DNA from: Apodemus sylvaticus | Taxonomy: Eukaryota; Chordata; Mammalia; Rodentia; Muridae | DNA length: 64,000 bases | Direction: 5' to 3' | Assembly (NCBI RefSeq): GCF_947179515.1 | Contig: NC_067476.1 | Span: 53,043,383 to 53,107,382 of the forward strand | Shown here: piece after piece, positions 21,742 through 32,932 of the stretch | Layout: each line of letters begins with the position of its first letter | Numbering within the stretch: the stretch's first letter is position 1 | The notes under the pieces: generated by a model | What the model saw: the letters and a program-made list of their open reading frames with translations, nothing else | Database searches by the model: none | What the model was told of the DNA's origin: nothing | Program-made: the position numbers and the translations under genes

Positions 21742-21886
21742 AGTCTTTCTAGATAGGATCTTACTAGGCTGCTCTGGCTTTCCTAAAACTCACTGTGGAG
21801 ACTAGACTAGCCTGGAACTCAGAGATGTCCCTGCCTCTGCCTCCCAAATGCTGGGGATAAAGGTGTGTACCACCAAACCTCTAGCT
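21742..21886 (-). mobile_element. Old B1 SINE, antisense
   Basis: TAGGATCTTACTAGGCTGCTC, AGACTAGCCTGGAACTCAGAG and TGCCTCTGCCTCCCAAATGC, then GGGGATAAAGGTGTGTACCACC, follow the B1 complement end to end. Confidence 0.85.
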
Positions 21887-24800
21887 CAATCCTGTCTTCT
21901 CTTTACAGAGGGTGGGAAGCAGAAAGCTATGGAAAATTGAGGCAGGGGAGGGGAGGTTACAGCACTTTCCCACCCAGGAAAGCAATATATTGGAGGAAAA
22001 CCAAGGCAATGTGATCTGAAAGAAATCAAGGTTATCTTAATACAGAGGAGTCGCAGGCATACCTGGGATGGCCAGGTCCAGACACTAAGTGAAAACAACC
22101 AAAAGAGTTAGGAACCAAGAGTAGGAGTCGGGACACTCAGCTATGAATGTAATTGGGTTTGGGGGATGAGTAATGGAGACAGTCTTAAAACTCCAGTGTA
22201 GTAGTTTACCCAAGTGTTCTCAGGAACTGCCCAAAGTCCATGTTGCTCCCTGCTCTTAAAGCATCTTCCCATTTTTCTGCCTGAGGATCCACATCAGTTA
22301 GCACCTAGCTGTCAGCTGATCCCGGTGAATCTGACACTATCTTCTAGTATACTAACATCACTGTCATCTTGTTCTCCCTCAGAATCTTGAGTCTTCATCT
22401 GCCTCTCTCTGCTCCACGCCCTAGCCCGTCAAACTGAACTACTCCATGCCAAAGGTTCTCCACTTTTAAATCCTAGCGTGAAATCATGTCCGTGGCACTC
22501 TTGATAATGAAATGAATAGAAATGAGATATGGATCACAGACATGTCTAATTCAACTCTCCTCCTAAACGTAAAGCCCCAACAGGAAGATTTTTTTGGTAA
22601 GCAAAAGCACACAGACATACAAAGTGGAAAAGTAAGGTAGAGACAACAAGAAGAAAACTTGAGAGGCTGGTAAACAAATGGGAAAGTGATAGCTGACTTG
22701 GCAGACCTGGAAAGCCTCACCCCACCCAAGGATACTAAAAGGAGGGGACCAATCCAATGCCCTTGACGTCATAATCATCTTCGTCTCCTGCCACCCCATC
22801 CCCTGGAAAGCAGAGGGGAGGTGGACTGGTGAGGAACTGTTGAGAAGCTGTTAGGCCCCTGTATCTCTTCTTTAGTATAGACAACAGGGCCAACCACCCT
22901 GCCAGCCACATAACTGAAGGACTACTCTTTGGAGAGAGTAATAAAAGAGTTCTAGATTTGATAGCCCCGGGCACAGTGAAAGGTGCGTCTATCAGATGAA
23001 AACAGCACCTGCAAACCTCCATGCTTTCTTGTCTGGTCTCCAGCCTGCCTGCTTGCAGTCTACCCTCTGTGGGAGGAGACAAAGGGATCTTCTCTGTGAA
23101 TCTGATGGGCCAAGACCAAGTTCTTCAGAGGCTGCTGGCTATACGGTATTGGTGTGCAGGTTACATACCTTCACACCAGCTCCCCCGCCCCTCCTCCGAT
23201 CTGCCTGCATTTAATGCAAGCCCCATATGGTCTCAAAGTGTATTACTGATGCCCTGCTTCTATGGATGTCAAGCCTACTGTTAGAAATGCAAGAATATCA
23301 AAAGTGTTTGTACACTGATACTATCTGGGACATATGGTAAGCCCGCTACCCTTTCAGAGCCTGGTGACATTACAGGGTACACACTGTCCATGATGCTTGC
23401 TTCCAATTGTAGGGAACTGTGTTGTCTCTCCAGCCTCCCTACCCAGTGAGACTGAGGCCCTGACTGGAGACTCTGGGCTTTTAGCTCAGTAAGATCCCTT
23501 CTTACCACTCCCAGCAGTAACAGCTTAGGCAGCTACCAGGAAAACAACATCCACATCAATAACGTGACTAATGAACCATCACAGTTACCACGGAGAAATT
23601 AAGGTACTGTGGCTCTCCACCCCAACCTCAAAGCCATGTGTGTGGTATGGTGGTACAGTAATAAGGTCTAGTTTCGTTGATTAAGTAATCCCACAAGGGC
23701 TGAAAGGCTGCCTAACTGACTTCGGATTATTTCACGAAACCAAAGGAACATCGGAAAATCAGACTCTGCAGGGAAAGACGCCTCATGAAAGGATGGCAGG
23801 AAAACAACAACAAAAAAAAAAACAGGAAGAAGGGAAGACACAAGCAAGGAGGTTCTAAGGATCACACACCAATCCTCTTGTCTTCTCTGTTTAGACAAGC
23901 TAATACACATATCATATCCAACCACATCTGTTCGAAGGATAGGCAGTCTCTGGTGGCTACAGAAATCCCATCCAGAAATAACACAATGTGAAATATCTCA
24001 TTCAATACACGGTACTCAGGCTAACCTGGGTAGGCATGGAAGGTAAGTAACTAGCAATGTGTTACGTTTCTTAGGTGCTGTGTGCCCTGGTTCTGGCTGA
24101 CTCATGAGTATTTCTACTCTGTTAGTGCATTTCCAAATGGAGTTTGGCCCAAGGGTCTTGCATGAGCCTTCCACAGCATCCCATAGGTTAAAGTAAAGCA
24201 GCAACCAACCACAGCGATTCCAGAGCATAAGTGACATGGTTCTTAAAGTCAAACATGCCTCCCTACCAAACTACTGTCATTATTTTATTTTAAGATTCCA
24301 TTTTGTAGATTAAACACTGTCTATTTGGCAATTAGGGGTGCATTTTTGTGTTCTAAGAAAAACAAAAACAAAACAAAACAAAACCCCGACTGTCTCTAAG
24401 AGGGTCATTTTGCTCTTTAGTTTTTTCACAGAATTGGACTAAATCATGGCAATTAGTGTAACGGAAATGTTTACAGCAATCTCCGATGGCAGTTTCGCTA
24501 ATGTAATGATTTAGCTCAAGCCCAGTAAAACATGAGCCTGTATCATTAGGATGAATCAGAATCAAAAGCAAAGCAACTTTTTGCATACAGTAATTCAACA
24601 TACATCATCTCATCAGCAAAGGCAACTATAAAATTAAGGATATACAATTAGTCAATCAGATGGTTCCTGAATTAATTAATTAAGCAAGGAAAATTAGCAA
24701 GCAAGGACAGGACCACATCTGACAGCGTGCCTCCCTTTCTCAAAGCATCCCTTTCTGCTGATTTTGGTCCAGTGAGCCAACAACACACCATAGGATTCCA

Positions 24801-26485
24801 TCTCCACCAGCTCGAGTAAGGGGTCAGATGCCTTCCAAACCAGGTTCTGCCCTGGTGGTTGGTGAACATCCCGGTCCCTTGGCTGGGTTTTCACCTCTAA
24901 GAACGACTTGCTTCCTTCTCTGCTTAGTAGAGCTGTGTCATGAATCACCCCTCAAAGGTTCAAACAAGAGCTACCATCACAACTATTTGAAGACCAGCGT
25001 CAGCATATTCCTCCGTTAGAAAACAGAGTGGACATAGGTCTTGGGTTTTAGTATAAGAGATCTGAGTAGATGGTATTTTCAGTTCCAATCTGGAACTAAA
25101 GAAAACATTTCATAATGATAAAAGAAATGCATAATGATATACCTGAGTTTTGCAAACAAGGAAGCAAAGGCCAACAATTAATGAAGCACATTGACAATGG
25201 CACTGTCGTTGTTAGGGCATGTGATTGTATCCAGCTGTTAAAGGCCACGCTGCAAAGAATGATTCCTGACATAAGAAAATTTGATACTACATTGTGGAAA
25301 ACTAATTACAAAGTGATATCCTGATTAAAGTATGATCCCAATGTTTTAAAGCATTTCTATTGAGTTATATATGTGCAAATGAAAAATCATTAATAGTGAT
25401 TATCTCTGCATGACATATATGGATAATTTTCACTATCTTCTTTGTATTTTCCCGTATTTCCAATTTTCCTTATGTGGATGCATATTATTTTTTATAATCG
25501 CTCAAAATAATATATAATCCCCATTTTTTAAAGTAGCAATTTTACAGGCCTGAAAGTATGTATTAGTCTGATTGTAAAAAAAAAAAAAAACAAAACAAAA
25601 AATCCAAATCAGAAACAAGCACTTGCTGTTGAATGAACCTATGAATCTAGGAATAAGTCACAAGGTACAGCTTGGTATTTTGGTTCCAAAACTAGCCTAT
25701 ACAAGATGCTTTTCAGGTTTTCTAATTCAATCAACAAGAATTCTTCTTCAACTAGTACAATTTCCAAAGGAAATTTATATTTCCTCAGAAAGACGGAACA
25801 ATGCGTACACCATTCATTGCCCAAGAGTAAAGAACTGTGGGAGACATCAAGCCTCGGGGAAATTTACCCCTGACAGCTAAGAGGTGTTACAGGGAGTTAG
25901 GAGACCTGGTTCTCTCCTGGGCACTTAGACTCAGGCCACCAAGAAGCACCCTCCATCAGGGCTGTGGTACCAGATCTGGCGACAGAGTTTGAGGACTGAG
26001 TGAACAGCATATCTCTGATGAAGAGCTAGATAAAGTAAATAAAGAAAATGTCTTCTGACCAGAAACAAAGGCCTAGGAAGAGCAAAGAAAATAAGGGATG
26101 GGAGGAAATCAACAGAATCCCAAGCCCTCACTGGGAGATTACTAGTGGTGGGGCGGGGAGGTAGAGGAGCACAGCCACAGGATAGGAGTTACCTCAGTGT
26201 CCTAGAGTTGACACTGGTTGAACTGAGACCTCAACCAGGTCACTCCAGTGCCTGCTTTCTCATTCTCACAGTGCCTGCCTGAGTCATCACTGAGAAATGG
26301 GAACATGGATTCAGATGTCTCCTATGTTCTATACTACTGGGACACCATAAAAAAAAAAAAAGAAAGAAAAAACACTGAAGGCTGCAGGTGCCTGTGTAGA
26401 GTCATCCTCTCAGCTTCCTGAATCTCAATATCAAAGAAGAAACCATGACCAAGTAATGTCCCCTGTGGACTGTAGATGAGGAAGG

Positions 26486-26488
<3 letters not shown>
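21887..26488. other. Unassigned sequence, candidate conserved non-coding region
   Basis: No gene or clear transposon recognised in about 4.6 kb. It includes a second full CRE (22764-22771), A-rich runs at 23809-23822, 24358-24383 and 25577-25607, a homeodomain-motif cluster at 24420-24690, and an A-rich tract at 26348-26371. 25380-25520 has an AT-rich composition like old mammalian L1/DNA-element ends but was not assigned. The largest frames are 85 codons or less, apart from a 115-codon minus frame at 22735-23082, and lack domains. Confidence 0.4.
22764..22771. promoter_or_regulatory. CRE-like palindrome TGACGTCA
   Basis: Exact full CRE, followed by T. The motif CCAAT occurs twelve bases upstream (ACCAATCCAATGCCC). 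CRE plus CCAAT is a combination seen in cAMP-responsive promoters, but no promoter or transcript is otherwise supported here. Confidence 0.25.

Positions 26489-26530
<42 letters not shown>
26489..26530. repeat. (GA)n microsatellite
   Basis: Uninterrupted run of 21 GA units; gives Ser-Leu repeats in minus frames. Confidence 0.98.
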
Positions 26531-26532
<2 letters not shown>

Positions 26533-27618
26533 AGGGAGCGAGAGGATGTACAACTGACATACATAGTTATGACTGAAGATTGTCATCATAGAACAGAGAG
26601 GAGAGGTCCCCAGTTTGCACATTGGGAGCATCAGCTGTCACATTTCTGTCCCTACAGTTACACAGCATGACAGCCTTGCACAAAGACAAATACACTGAAA
26701 TGCTGCAGACTAGATAGCAGAATGAGTCTCAAATATTTGCTTCCTGTAAAAGTGTGTAACGTGCAGCAGAGAAGCCAAGAATAATGAAGAGATAATGATG
26801 AATTAGGGGCCTGCTGAGGGCAGGGTCTGCATCCGTTCAAAGTCACTGAAGCCTACTGGAGATGTAGGAGGAAGTCCAGAGGAGACAGGAGGCTTTTGCA
26901 TTGAGGAGCAATGGCCAAGACATCCATTCTCAGGCCCTGAGCTGATGTTCCCAACAGACAACCACAGGCTCTCTGCCATGTCTCAGTCCACGGAAACCAC
27001 CTTCCCCTTTGAAGCACAACCTGCTCCAGGATCCCATGTGGCTGCCTGCCCTTTAGGACATTAAAAGAAAATTGGCTTTGTTTCTCAGTTTTATAACCTT
27101 CTGGACTAATTAGTTTATATTTTGCTTGATCTTTAAAATGAATTATTGATTTCATCTTTATCTGGATATAATTGACAAATACAAACAGTATTTTCTTAAG
27201 GCATGCAACTTGATGTGTTGAAAATGTGTAAATTCAGAAATGAATTTACATCTATTGTGTCATAATTACCTCTGTGTGTGTGTACACATATGTAGTGAGA
27301 AACGCTCAGATCTGTCAAGTGTGCAACACTGTATGGTTATGAATCCCAGGCTACATATGACATCTCCAGAACGTACCCACCATGTATGACTGGAGATTAA
27401 TACCTGGTATCATGCATAATTGAGGATTAATACTTGGACTGGCATCTTCCCTTTTAGCACTCCCAGCCATTGGCAACTACCATTTTTACTCTGCACCTCT
27501 ATGACCACTTTATATCAACCATTTATATGCCACAATAGTGAGATCATGCAGGCTTTGTCTGGCTTATTCCAGTTAGCTCAGTGTTCTCTAGCTCACTCAT
27601 GGCATCACAATGGCAAAT

Positions 27619-27691
27619 CTCCTCCTCCTCCTCCTCCTCCTCCTCCTCCTCCTCCTCCTCCTCCTCCTCCTCCTCCTCTTCCTCCTCTTCC
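27619..27691. repeat. (TCC)n microsatellite
   Basis: About 24 triplets, nearly perfect, sitting inside the antisense L1 next to a B3. It generates the poly-Pro and poly-Ser frames at 27420-27850. Confidence 0.97.
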
Positions 27692-27739
27692 ATGTCCTCC
27701 CTGTGCCAGCTGCTTCTGCTTCTTCCTCTTCAAAATGAG

Positions 27740-27949
27740 TTTTGGTTTATGTATATGAATGTTTTACCTGCGTGTATGTATGTACTCCATGAGCATGCAG
27801 TGCCTGCAGGGGTCAGAAGGCGGCAGCAGACCCACTTGAATGGGAGTTAGAGATATTCGCAAGCCTCCAGGTGGATGCTGAAAACCAAAACTAGACCCTC
27901 TGTAAGAACAGCATGTGCTCTTAACCTGTGGGCCATCCTTCCAGCTCCC
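27740..27949 (-). mobile_element. B3-type SINE, antisense
   Basis: TTGGTTTATGTATATGAATG, GAGCATGCAGTGCCTGCAGG, then CTTAACCTGTGGGCCATCC and TTCCAGCTCCC follow the complement of a B3 element. The L1 resumes immediately to its right with TTCCCTTCTTTTTTAAG. Confidence 0.8.
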
Positions 27950-28353
27950 GGGATTCCCTTCTTTTTTAAGATTACATGCTAACTCCATCAAGCACTTCCA
28001 TCGTATTTCCTTTTTCCGTTCATTTTGATGGGCATTTACGTTGTGCTTATGTGCACATCTTGATTCTCTGTTAATATGCTGCAGTGACTATGGGGTGTGG
28101 CTCTATCTTGAACATAGCGATTTCATTTTCTTTGGCAGTGGCACTGATGGGTCATTGTATTACTAATGTTTTGTGGAACTTCACTATTGTTTTCCTAAAT
28201 GATGTTCAAATTTGCATTCTCATCAATAATATAACAGAGCTCCCTGTTTTTCCCACACCCTTGCCAGCGTTTTTTGTAACAGTTGCTCCAAAAGGTCTGA
28301 GGTTATGGTATCTCATCGGTTCTTGATTTGCATTTCCCTGAAGGTTGCCCCGA

Positions 28354-28735
28354 TTTGCTTTGTATTGCTGTAATAAACACCATGACCAAAAGCAACTTTG
28401 AGAGAAAAGAGTTTATTTGGCTTCTGCTTATGTAGCACAGTCCATCATTGAGGAAAATCAGGGCAGGAACTCAAACAGGAACTGGAGGCAAAAATTGAAG
28501 CGAAGACCATGGAGGAGTGCTGCTTACTGGATTGCTCCCTGGGCTCTGGTTAAGATAGTCATCCCAGATTACCTATCCAGAACTGACAGCACTCACAGCG
28601 GGCTGGGCCCTCTCACATCAGTCACTAATGAAGAAAATTCCTCTATGCTAATCCGATGGAGGCATTTTCTCAGATGAGGGTCCCCCTTCCCAGATGACTC
28701 AATCTTGTGTTAAGTTGACAAAAAAACAACCAGTG
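28354..28735 (-). mobile_element. MT-type MaLR solo LTR
   Basis: TTGTATTGCTGTAATAAACACC, AGAGTTTATTTGGCTTC, GGCAGGAACTCAAACAGG, ATTTTCTCAGATGAGG and GTTAAGTTGACAAAAA follow the complement of an MT LTR. It lies inside the antisense L1, whose ORF2 complement continues on both sides. The 86-codon frame 28417-28677 is an LTR translation. Confidence 0.85.
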
Positions 28736-28892
28736 AACTGCATCTCTAGCCTATGGCCACTTTTAAATATGGGTTTTTATACTTGCTATTGAATCATTTG
28801 AACTCCTTATATTCAGATTCCTTAAATAGCTTGACTTTTGATTTATGAACTGAAAAACACACACACCAAAAAAAACAAAAAAGCCATTCCCA

Positions 28893-29436
28893 TGTTAAAC
28901 ACTTTACAAGGGCAACTGACTGATTAGAACGTTAATGCTTGTGGAAAGTTAGAACTCAGCAGACCCTGGCCAAATTACCTTGGGCTATTTAGCCCCTTAA
29001 ATAGCCATTTGTTGTCCACCTCTGTGTGCGACCTAAAATTCTTATAACTGTTAGGTAAATCCTATAGAATGCATAAGCCCAGCCCAAGGCTCTACCTACC
29101 CAAAGGCTGAGAGTGTTATCAGATAGCATCTGAGAAATATCATCAGGTAGTGTCTGAGGCCTAGAGCAGAGATTCCCCCTACTTCACTGTATCTACTTTA
29201 CCCGATATTTCCACTAATGTGCTTGGTAAATATCTTGATTCATAGGCATTTGGTTCTGTTTCTTTTTACAACAAAACAAAAACAACAAACAAGGTTCATG
29301 AAACTGCTACCAGGTTGGGACCTAGTAGATGGAGCGCCTGACTCTGTGTCCTTTGAATGTGGTCTCTCATATTTTGCTCTACGAATAAACTATCTCTTAC
29401 TCACTTTGAGGAAATAGCTCTGGTTTTTACATCAAC
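28893..29436 (+). mobile_element. Probable ERV solo LTR, family unassigned
   Basis: The L1 complement is interrupted by a block starting TGTTAAACACTTTACAAGG. It holds AATAAACTATCTCTTACTC near its right end and stops around TTTTTACATCAACA. TG start, CA end and a late polyadenylation signal fit an LTR of about 540 bp in sense orientation. No target duplication was found and I could not name the family. Confidence 0.45.
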
Positions 29437-29879
29437 AAACCTTTATGAGATGTATGGTCTACAGACATCCATCCTCAGTTCACCTTTCCATCCTGGTGAT
29501 TGTTTCCTTTCCTGTTGAGAAGTTCCTTAATTTGATGTAGTTCCACTTGTCTGATTTTTCCATTTATTGAAAATTATGCTGTCATACTTACTATGCCAAA
29601 TTAACACATAGGAAGGCAAAGTTTAGGTGTCTTCTGTAACCAGCAGTCACATCCTACCCCACCATCGCAGATTCTCCAATATTGTTTCTTCCCTAAGGGT
29701 AAACTTTTCAATCAGTCTGATATGTATCTTTTAGAATACACATAATAGATACTTAAATACCTATGGAGATATAACTACATTATCTATATGGTGTTATATT
29801 TTACACAAATGATGTCACACATTGTGTGACATATTGACCTTTAACTTGCTTTATTCACTTACAAATTTAACATGAAAAT

Positions 29880-30060
29880 GTGTGCTTTCACAAGTGCATG
29901 TGTTTGTCCAGGCAAGTATGGCATATGCGTGAAGGTCAGAGGGCAGTTTGGGGGAATGAGTTCTCTCCCTCCATCCATATGTGACTTCCAGGGACCAGAC
30001 TCAGCACATCTGGCTTGTGCAGCATGCTTCCTTGCCCAGTGAGTCATCTGCCTGGCCCAC
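29880..30060 (-). mobile_element. B3-type SINE, antisense
   Basis: GTGCATGTGTTTGTCC, GGTCAGAGGGCAGTTTGGG, then AGGGACCAGACTCAGCACATC and GAGTCATCTGCCTGGCCC follow the B3 complement. Confidence 0.7.
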
Positions 30061-30094
30061 TGGAAGTTTGTCAATGGCAGGACATCACAGATTT

Positions 30095-30170
30095 TGTGTG
30101 AATGGTGGAGACTGAATCCGGGCTCTTGTACATGCTAAGCACATGCTGTACCACTGAGCTCCATGCTCTT
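30095..30170 (-). mobile_element. ID-type SINE, antisense
   Basis: GTGGAGACTGAATCCGGGC, TGTACATGCTAAGCACATGC and TACCACTGAGCTCCATGC are the complement of an ID element body. Confidence 0.65.
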
Positions 30171-30249
30171 CCACTCATTCTGACTGCTGCATAATTAAAA
30201 CCACTGTAGAGCCTGTACCTTCATAGCTTGTTTATTCCCTCCCCTACTG

Positions 30250-30268
30250 CCTCCTCCTTCTCTACCTC

Positions 30269-30323
<55 letters not shown>

Positions 30324-30325
30324 CC
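30250..30325. repeat. (TCC/TTCC)n microsatellite
   Basis: Imperfect TCC repeat with TTCC interruptions; gives the poly-Glu tail of a minus-strand frame. Confidence 0.95.
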
Positions 30326-30816
30326 ATCACAATAATAGTACAGCAGTAATGAACCTTGTATGTAAAACTTCTGGAACCTATCCAAGTCTTTCTTTGGAAC
30401 AAGTGACCGTGAGTGGAATTATTATAAATTAAAACCGCTTGAGCAAAATTAGGTTTCCCCAAGGCCTCACCAATTCACACCTTTACCAGTTATAACGAGT
30501 ATGCCCATTTCTTCAGTTTTCACCACCACCAGATATTAGTGGTTTTCCAGTAAATACAGCAGCCAAGAACAGCTCTTCACTATGGAGTTCTCACTGTTTT
30601 GAATACCAGTGAATTTCACGGATGCTTAAAAATGTGTTTCCTTTGTTGTCCATGGTTTACAATTATGACAGCTCTGTTTTTTCTATCTTGATTTAAACAT
30701 CTGAAATGTGTATTAAATCTCCATTTAAAAATTTTTTAGAGCTTTGTCTTCTCTTCCATTGCTCTGTTGCTGTACTAAAAATGGTCTTAACTAAAGTTTG
30801 ATAACTAGGCAAGACA

Positions 30817-31210
30817 GTATGATAATTCATATAAACTGTTTATGGACCACGACAGTCTGCCATCACTACTGTCTATGCTGGGTTGCCTGTGGGTCTTTCT
30901 GGGGGATTGTCTTAGATACATTAGTTGATGTAGGAAGACCCGCCCTATGTGGCCAGGTCCATTTCCTAGGCAGAGCTCCTGAACTGTGCATGCACAGAGA
31001 AACTGAGCAGAGCACAAGCAGGCACTCGTGCATGCATTTCTCTCTGCTCTACACTGTAGGTGTGATGTGGCTAGCACGTTTAAGGTCCTGCCTTGACTCC
31101 CCCACAGTGACAGACTGCAGTCTGGACTTGTCAGCTAAAATGAACCCTTTCTCCTTTAAGTTGCTTTCTGCCAGGGTATTTAGCACAGCGAGAGAAATGA
31201 AACTTGGACA
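30817..31210 (+). mobile_element. MTE-like MaLR solo LTR
   Basis: ATTGTCTTAGATACATTAG, GATGTAGGAAGACCCGCCC, then CTAAAATGAACCCTTTCTCC, TTAAGTTGCTTTCTGCCAGG and GAGAAATGAAACTTGGACA match the sense layout of the same LTR class found antisense at 7582-7943. The 191-codon frame at 30798-31373 is mostly translation of this LTR, so it is not a gene. Confidence 0.75.
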
Positions 31211-31278
31211 GATGGTTTTGCCTGTTCTCTACATTTTTTTTTTCCAGGAAAAAAAATCAGAATCAGCTATACACATAC

Positions 31279-31303
31279 TCTCTCTCTCTCTTCCCCCCCC
31301 CCC
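31279..31303. repeat. (TC)n(C)n tract
   Basis: About seven TC units followed by a run of ten or eleven C; slippage-prone and a sequencing-error hotspot. Confidence 0.9.
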
Positions 31304-32177
31304 TCAGGGAAGGGGGAAGATTTTCTGTGTAGTGGTTAAGTTTTATAGTTTGTTTAATATGGATTTTTCATAGTCTTTAAGTGTCTAAATGTTGTTTGCT
31401 TGTGTTCGGTTTTCAGTTGATGTCAGACCTGATGTCGTTCACTGTAATGCACTTACTATTTTAACCACAGTACAAGTGAAGTTATCTTATAGATTTCCTG
31501 TAACTCAGTTAGTTGTCATTCTGTTTCTTGGCACTATGTCATCAAATTAATTTGCTCTAGAAGTGAACAGATCAGTGAGGACAGACCAAGGTCTCTTGAC
31601 TAGGGAGAATGGTAGGCAAATCTACTTCAGGAAACTTCCAATTTATAAACCTCTTCTAGGATCTTTAGTCAAACAAACAGCAATGTGTGGGAGGTTGCTC
31701 TGAAGACAGCTGGCCATTTAGAAGAAATGCAAGGCTGCTTACTGAAAACCTGCTGGCTGGGTCCACATCCACTCCTTGTAAAGATGTGCGTCCCACAGCC
31801 TACCCTGTCTCCCTGCTGCTAACAGGCTTTGCTCGGCAACACCTGTTCTCTTAGTTGCCAAACTCTGTTTTTTATTCATATTCAACACAGCGCTTTGGCA
31901 TTCTGGGTCTTCATTGGTTTGGCTTCCTATCCAGACTTTTCAATCATGTTGCAGCTAACACTAGCACAAAGAGACCATCAAAGGACTCTACAGGCTTAGT
32001 GAAGGATACTAAGGTGTTTTCTTAATGAGACTAGACAGACAAAAGGAGAAATAGTTACTGCTGTTGATTTAGTTCTGTGAGAAATTCCTTTCACCTAACT
32101 AAATGATATATTCTGGTTTTGATGGAAGGACATTCTAAGAAAGATGTGTGAATGAGTGAATCAATCCATAAATAGAT
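31304..32177. other. Unassigned sequence
   Basis: No gene or repeat family recognised. Confidence 0.45.
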
Positions 32178-32191
32178 GGACAATCTATTTT

Positions 32192-32353
32192 TTTTGTTTT
32201 TTTTGTTTTTTGGTTTTTCGAGACAGGGTTTCTCTGTATAGCCCTGGCTGTTCTGGAACTCACTCTGTAGTCCAGGCTGGCCTCGAACTCAGAAATCCGC
32301 CTGCCTCTGCCTCCCGAGTGCTGGGATTACAGGCGTGCACCACCACACCCGGC
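32192..32353 (-). mobile_element. Young B1 SINE, antisense
   Basis: The complement of a near-consensus B1: TTTTTCGAGACAGGGTTTC, GTCCAGGCTGGCCTCGAAC, TGCCTCCCGAGTGCTGGG and CACCACCACACCCGGC. A perfect 14-bp duplication, GGACAATCTATTTT, lies at 32178-32191 and 32354-32367. Several CpGs remain intact, consistent with recent insertion. Confidence 0.97.
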
Positions 32354-32423
32354 GGACAATCTATTTTGATGCAACAATTTTGTCACTGTAGAATACATCA
32401 CTTAAAAGCCTATTAGAAACTGG

Positions 32424-32692
32424 GCGTGGAGCTAGAGAGACCAGCTCATTGTTTGATTAAATGTTCACCATGCAAGCAAGCATAAGGACAGAACCTGGAT
32501 CTCCTCAGCCCACATAGAAGCTAGACAGGTGTAGCAACTGCCTGAAAATTCTGGCACTTGGGAGACATAGAGAGGGAATGCCCAAAGCAGACTAGCCACA
32601 GTAACTGGAATAGATGAGTTCCAGGTTTAATGAGAGACTTTGACTCAAAGAATGGAGGAAGAGAAAGAAAAGGTCAAGAGGAGGAGAGAACA
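32424..32692 (+). mobile_element. Old RSINE1/B4-type SINE
   Basis: GAGAGACCAGCTCATTG, CATGCAAGCAAGCATAAGGAC, CCCACATAGAAGCTAGAC, CTGGCACTTGGGAGAC, ACTAGCCACAGTAACTGGAA and TGAGAGACTTTGACTC give the tRNA-like head, B1-like middle and RSINE1-like end in order. An A run follows at 32706-32723. Confidence 0.6.
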
Positions 32693-32819
32693 CTCTTTAA
32701 TAATACAAAAAAAAAAAAAAAAAGCCCTTTAGGAACTCTGTATGTTCTAGATGTTTAAATAAGATTTCTATTTAAATATTATAATGTTCTAATGGAACCA
32801 CAAGCATGCATATTTGAAT

Positions 32820-32932
32820 CACACATACAGAGATACAGGCACATACAGAGACATGTCACATGCATGCACATATGCACACACACATAGAGATATACACTCA
32901 CATATATACACACACATACACACACACACAGA
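32820..32932. repeat. CA/CATA-rich low-complexity tract
   Basis: Imperfect CACATA, CACA and AGAGATA repeats, ending in a (CA) run and GAGTCC. Confidence 0.9.

Larger units (their letters stand above)
27150..29600 (-). mobile_element. Ancient L1 (L1MA/L1MB-like), antisense, broken into four parts
   Basis: From left to right the plus strand shows the complement of an L1 3' UTR, then of ORF2. 3' UTR: TCTGGATATAATTGACAAAT, CTCCCAGCCATTGGCAACTAC, GTCTGGCTTATTCCAGTTAGC. Further on: GATGGGCATTTACGTTG, GGTATCTCATCGG and TTGATTTGCATTTCCCTG. ORF2 side: GCTATTGAATCATTTGAACTCC and, at 29445-29600, GATTGTTTCCTTTCCTGTTG and AATTTGATGTAGTTCCACTTG. It is interrupted by (TCC)n plus B3 at 27619-27949, an MT LTR at 28354-28735 and another LTR near 28893-29436. 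Non-coding relic. Confidence 0.75.
29640..30560 (-). mobile_element. Second ancient L1 3' UTR (L1ME-like), antisense
   Basis: AATGATGTCACACATTGTG then TAACTTGCTTTATTCACTTAC, ACTGCTGCATAATTAAAACC, GTGACCGTGAGTGGAATTATT and CACCAATTCACACCTTTACCAG follow the complement of a mammalian L1M 3' region. It is interrupted by a B3 (29880-30060), an ID-type SINE (30095-30170) and a TCC microsatellite. It is separate from the neighbouring L1 because 3' UTR sequence appears again. Confidence 0.55.

Noticed and set aside
27420..27850. Proline-rich and serine-rich frames
   Set aside because: They are translations of the (TCC)n microsatellite at 27619-27691.
30798..31373. 191-codon plus-strand frame, one of the longest in the window
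   Set aside because: It largely overlaps an MTE-like LTR at 30817-31210 read in a frame with no known protein.
32156..32416. 86-codon frame similar to frames at 50274-50549 and 53043-53249
   Set aside because: All three are antisense B1 translations, a common artefact.
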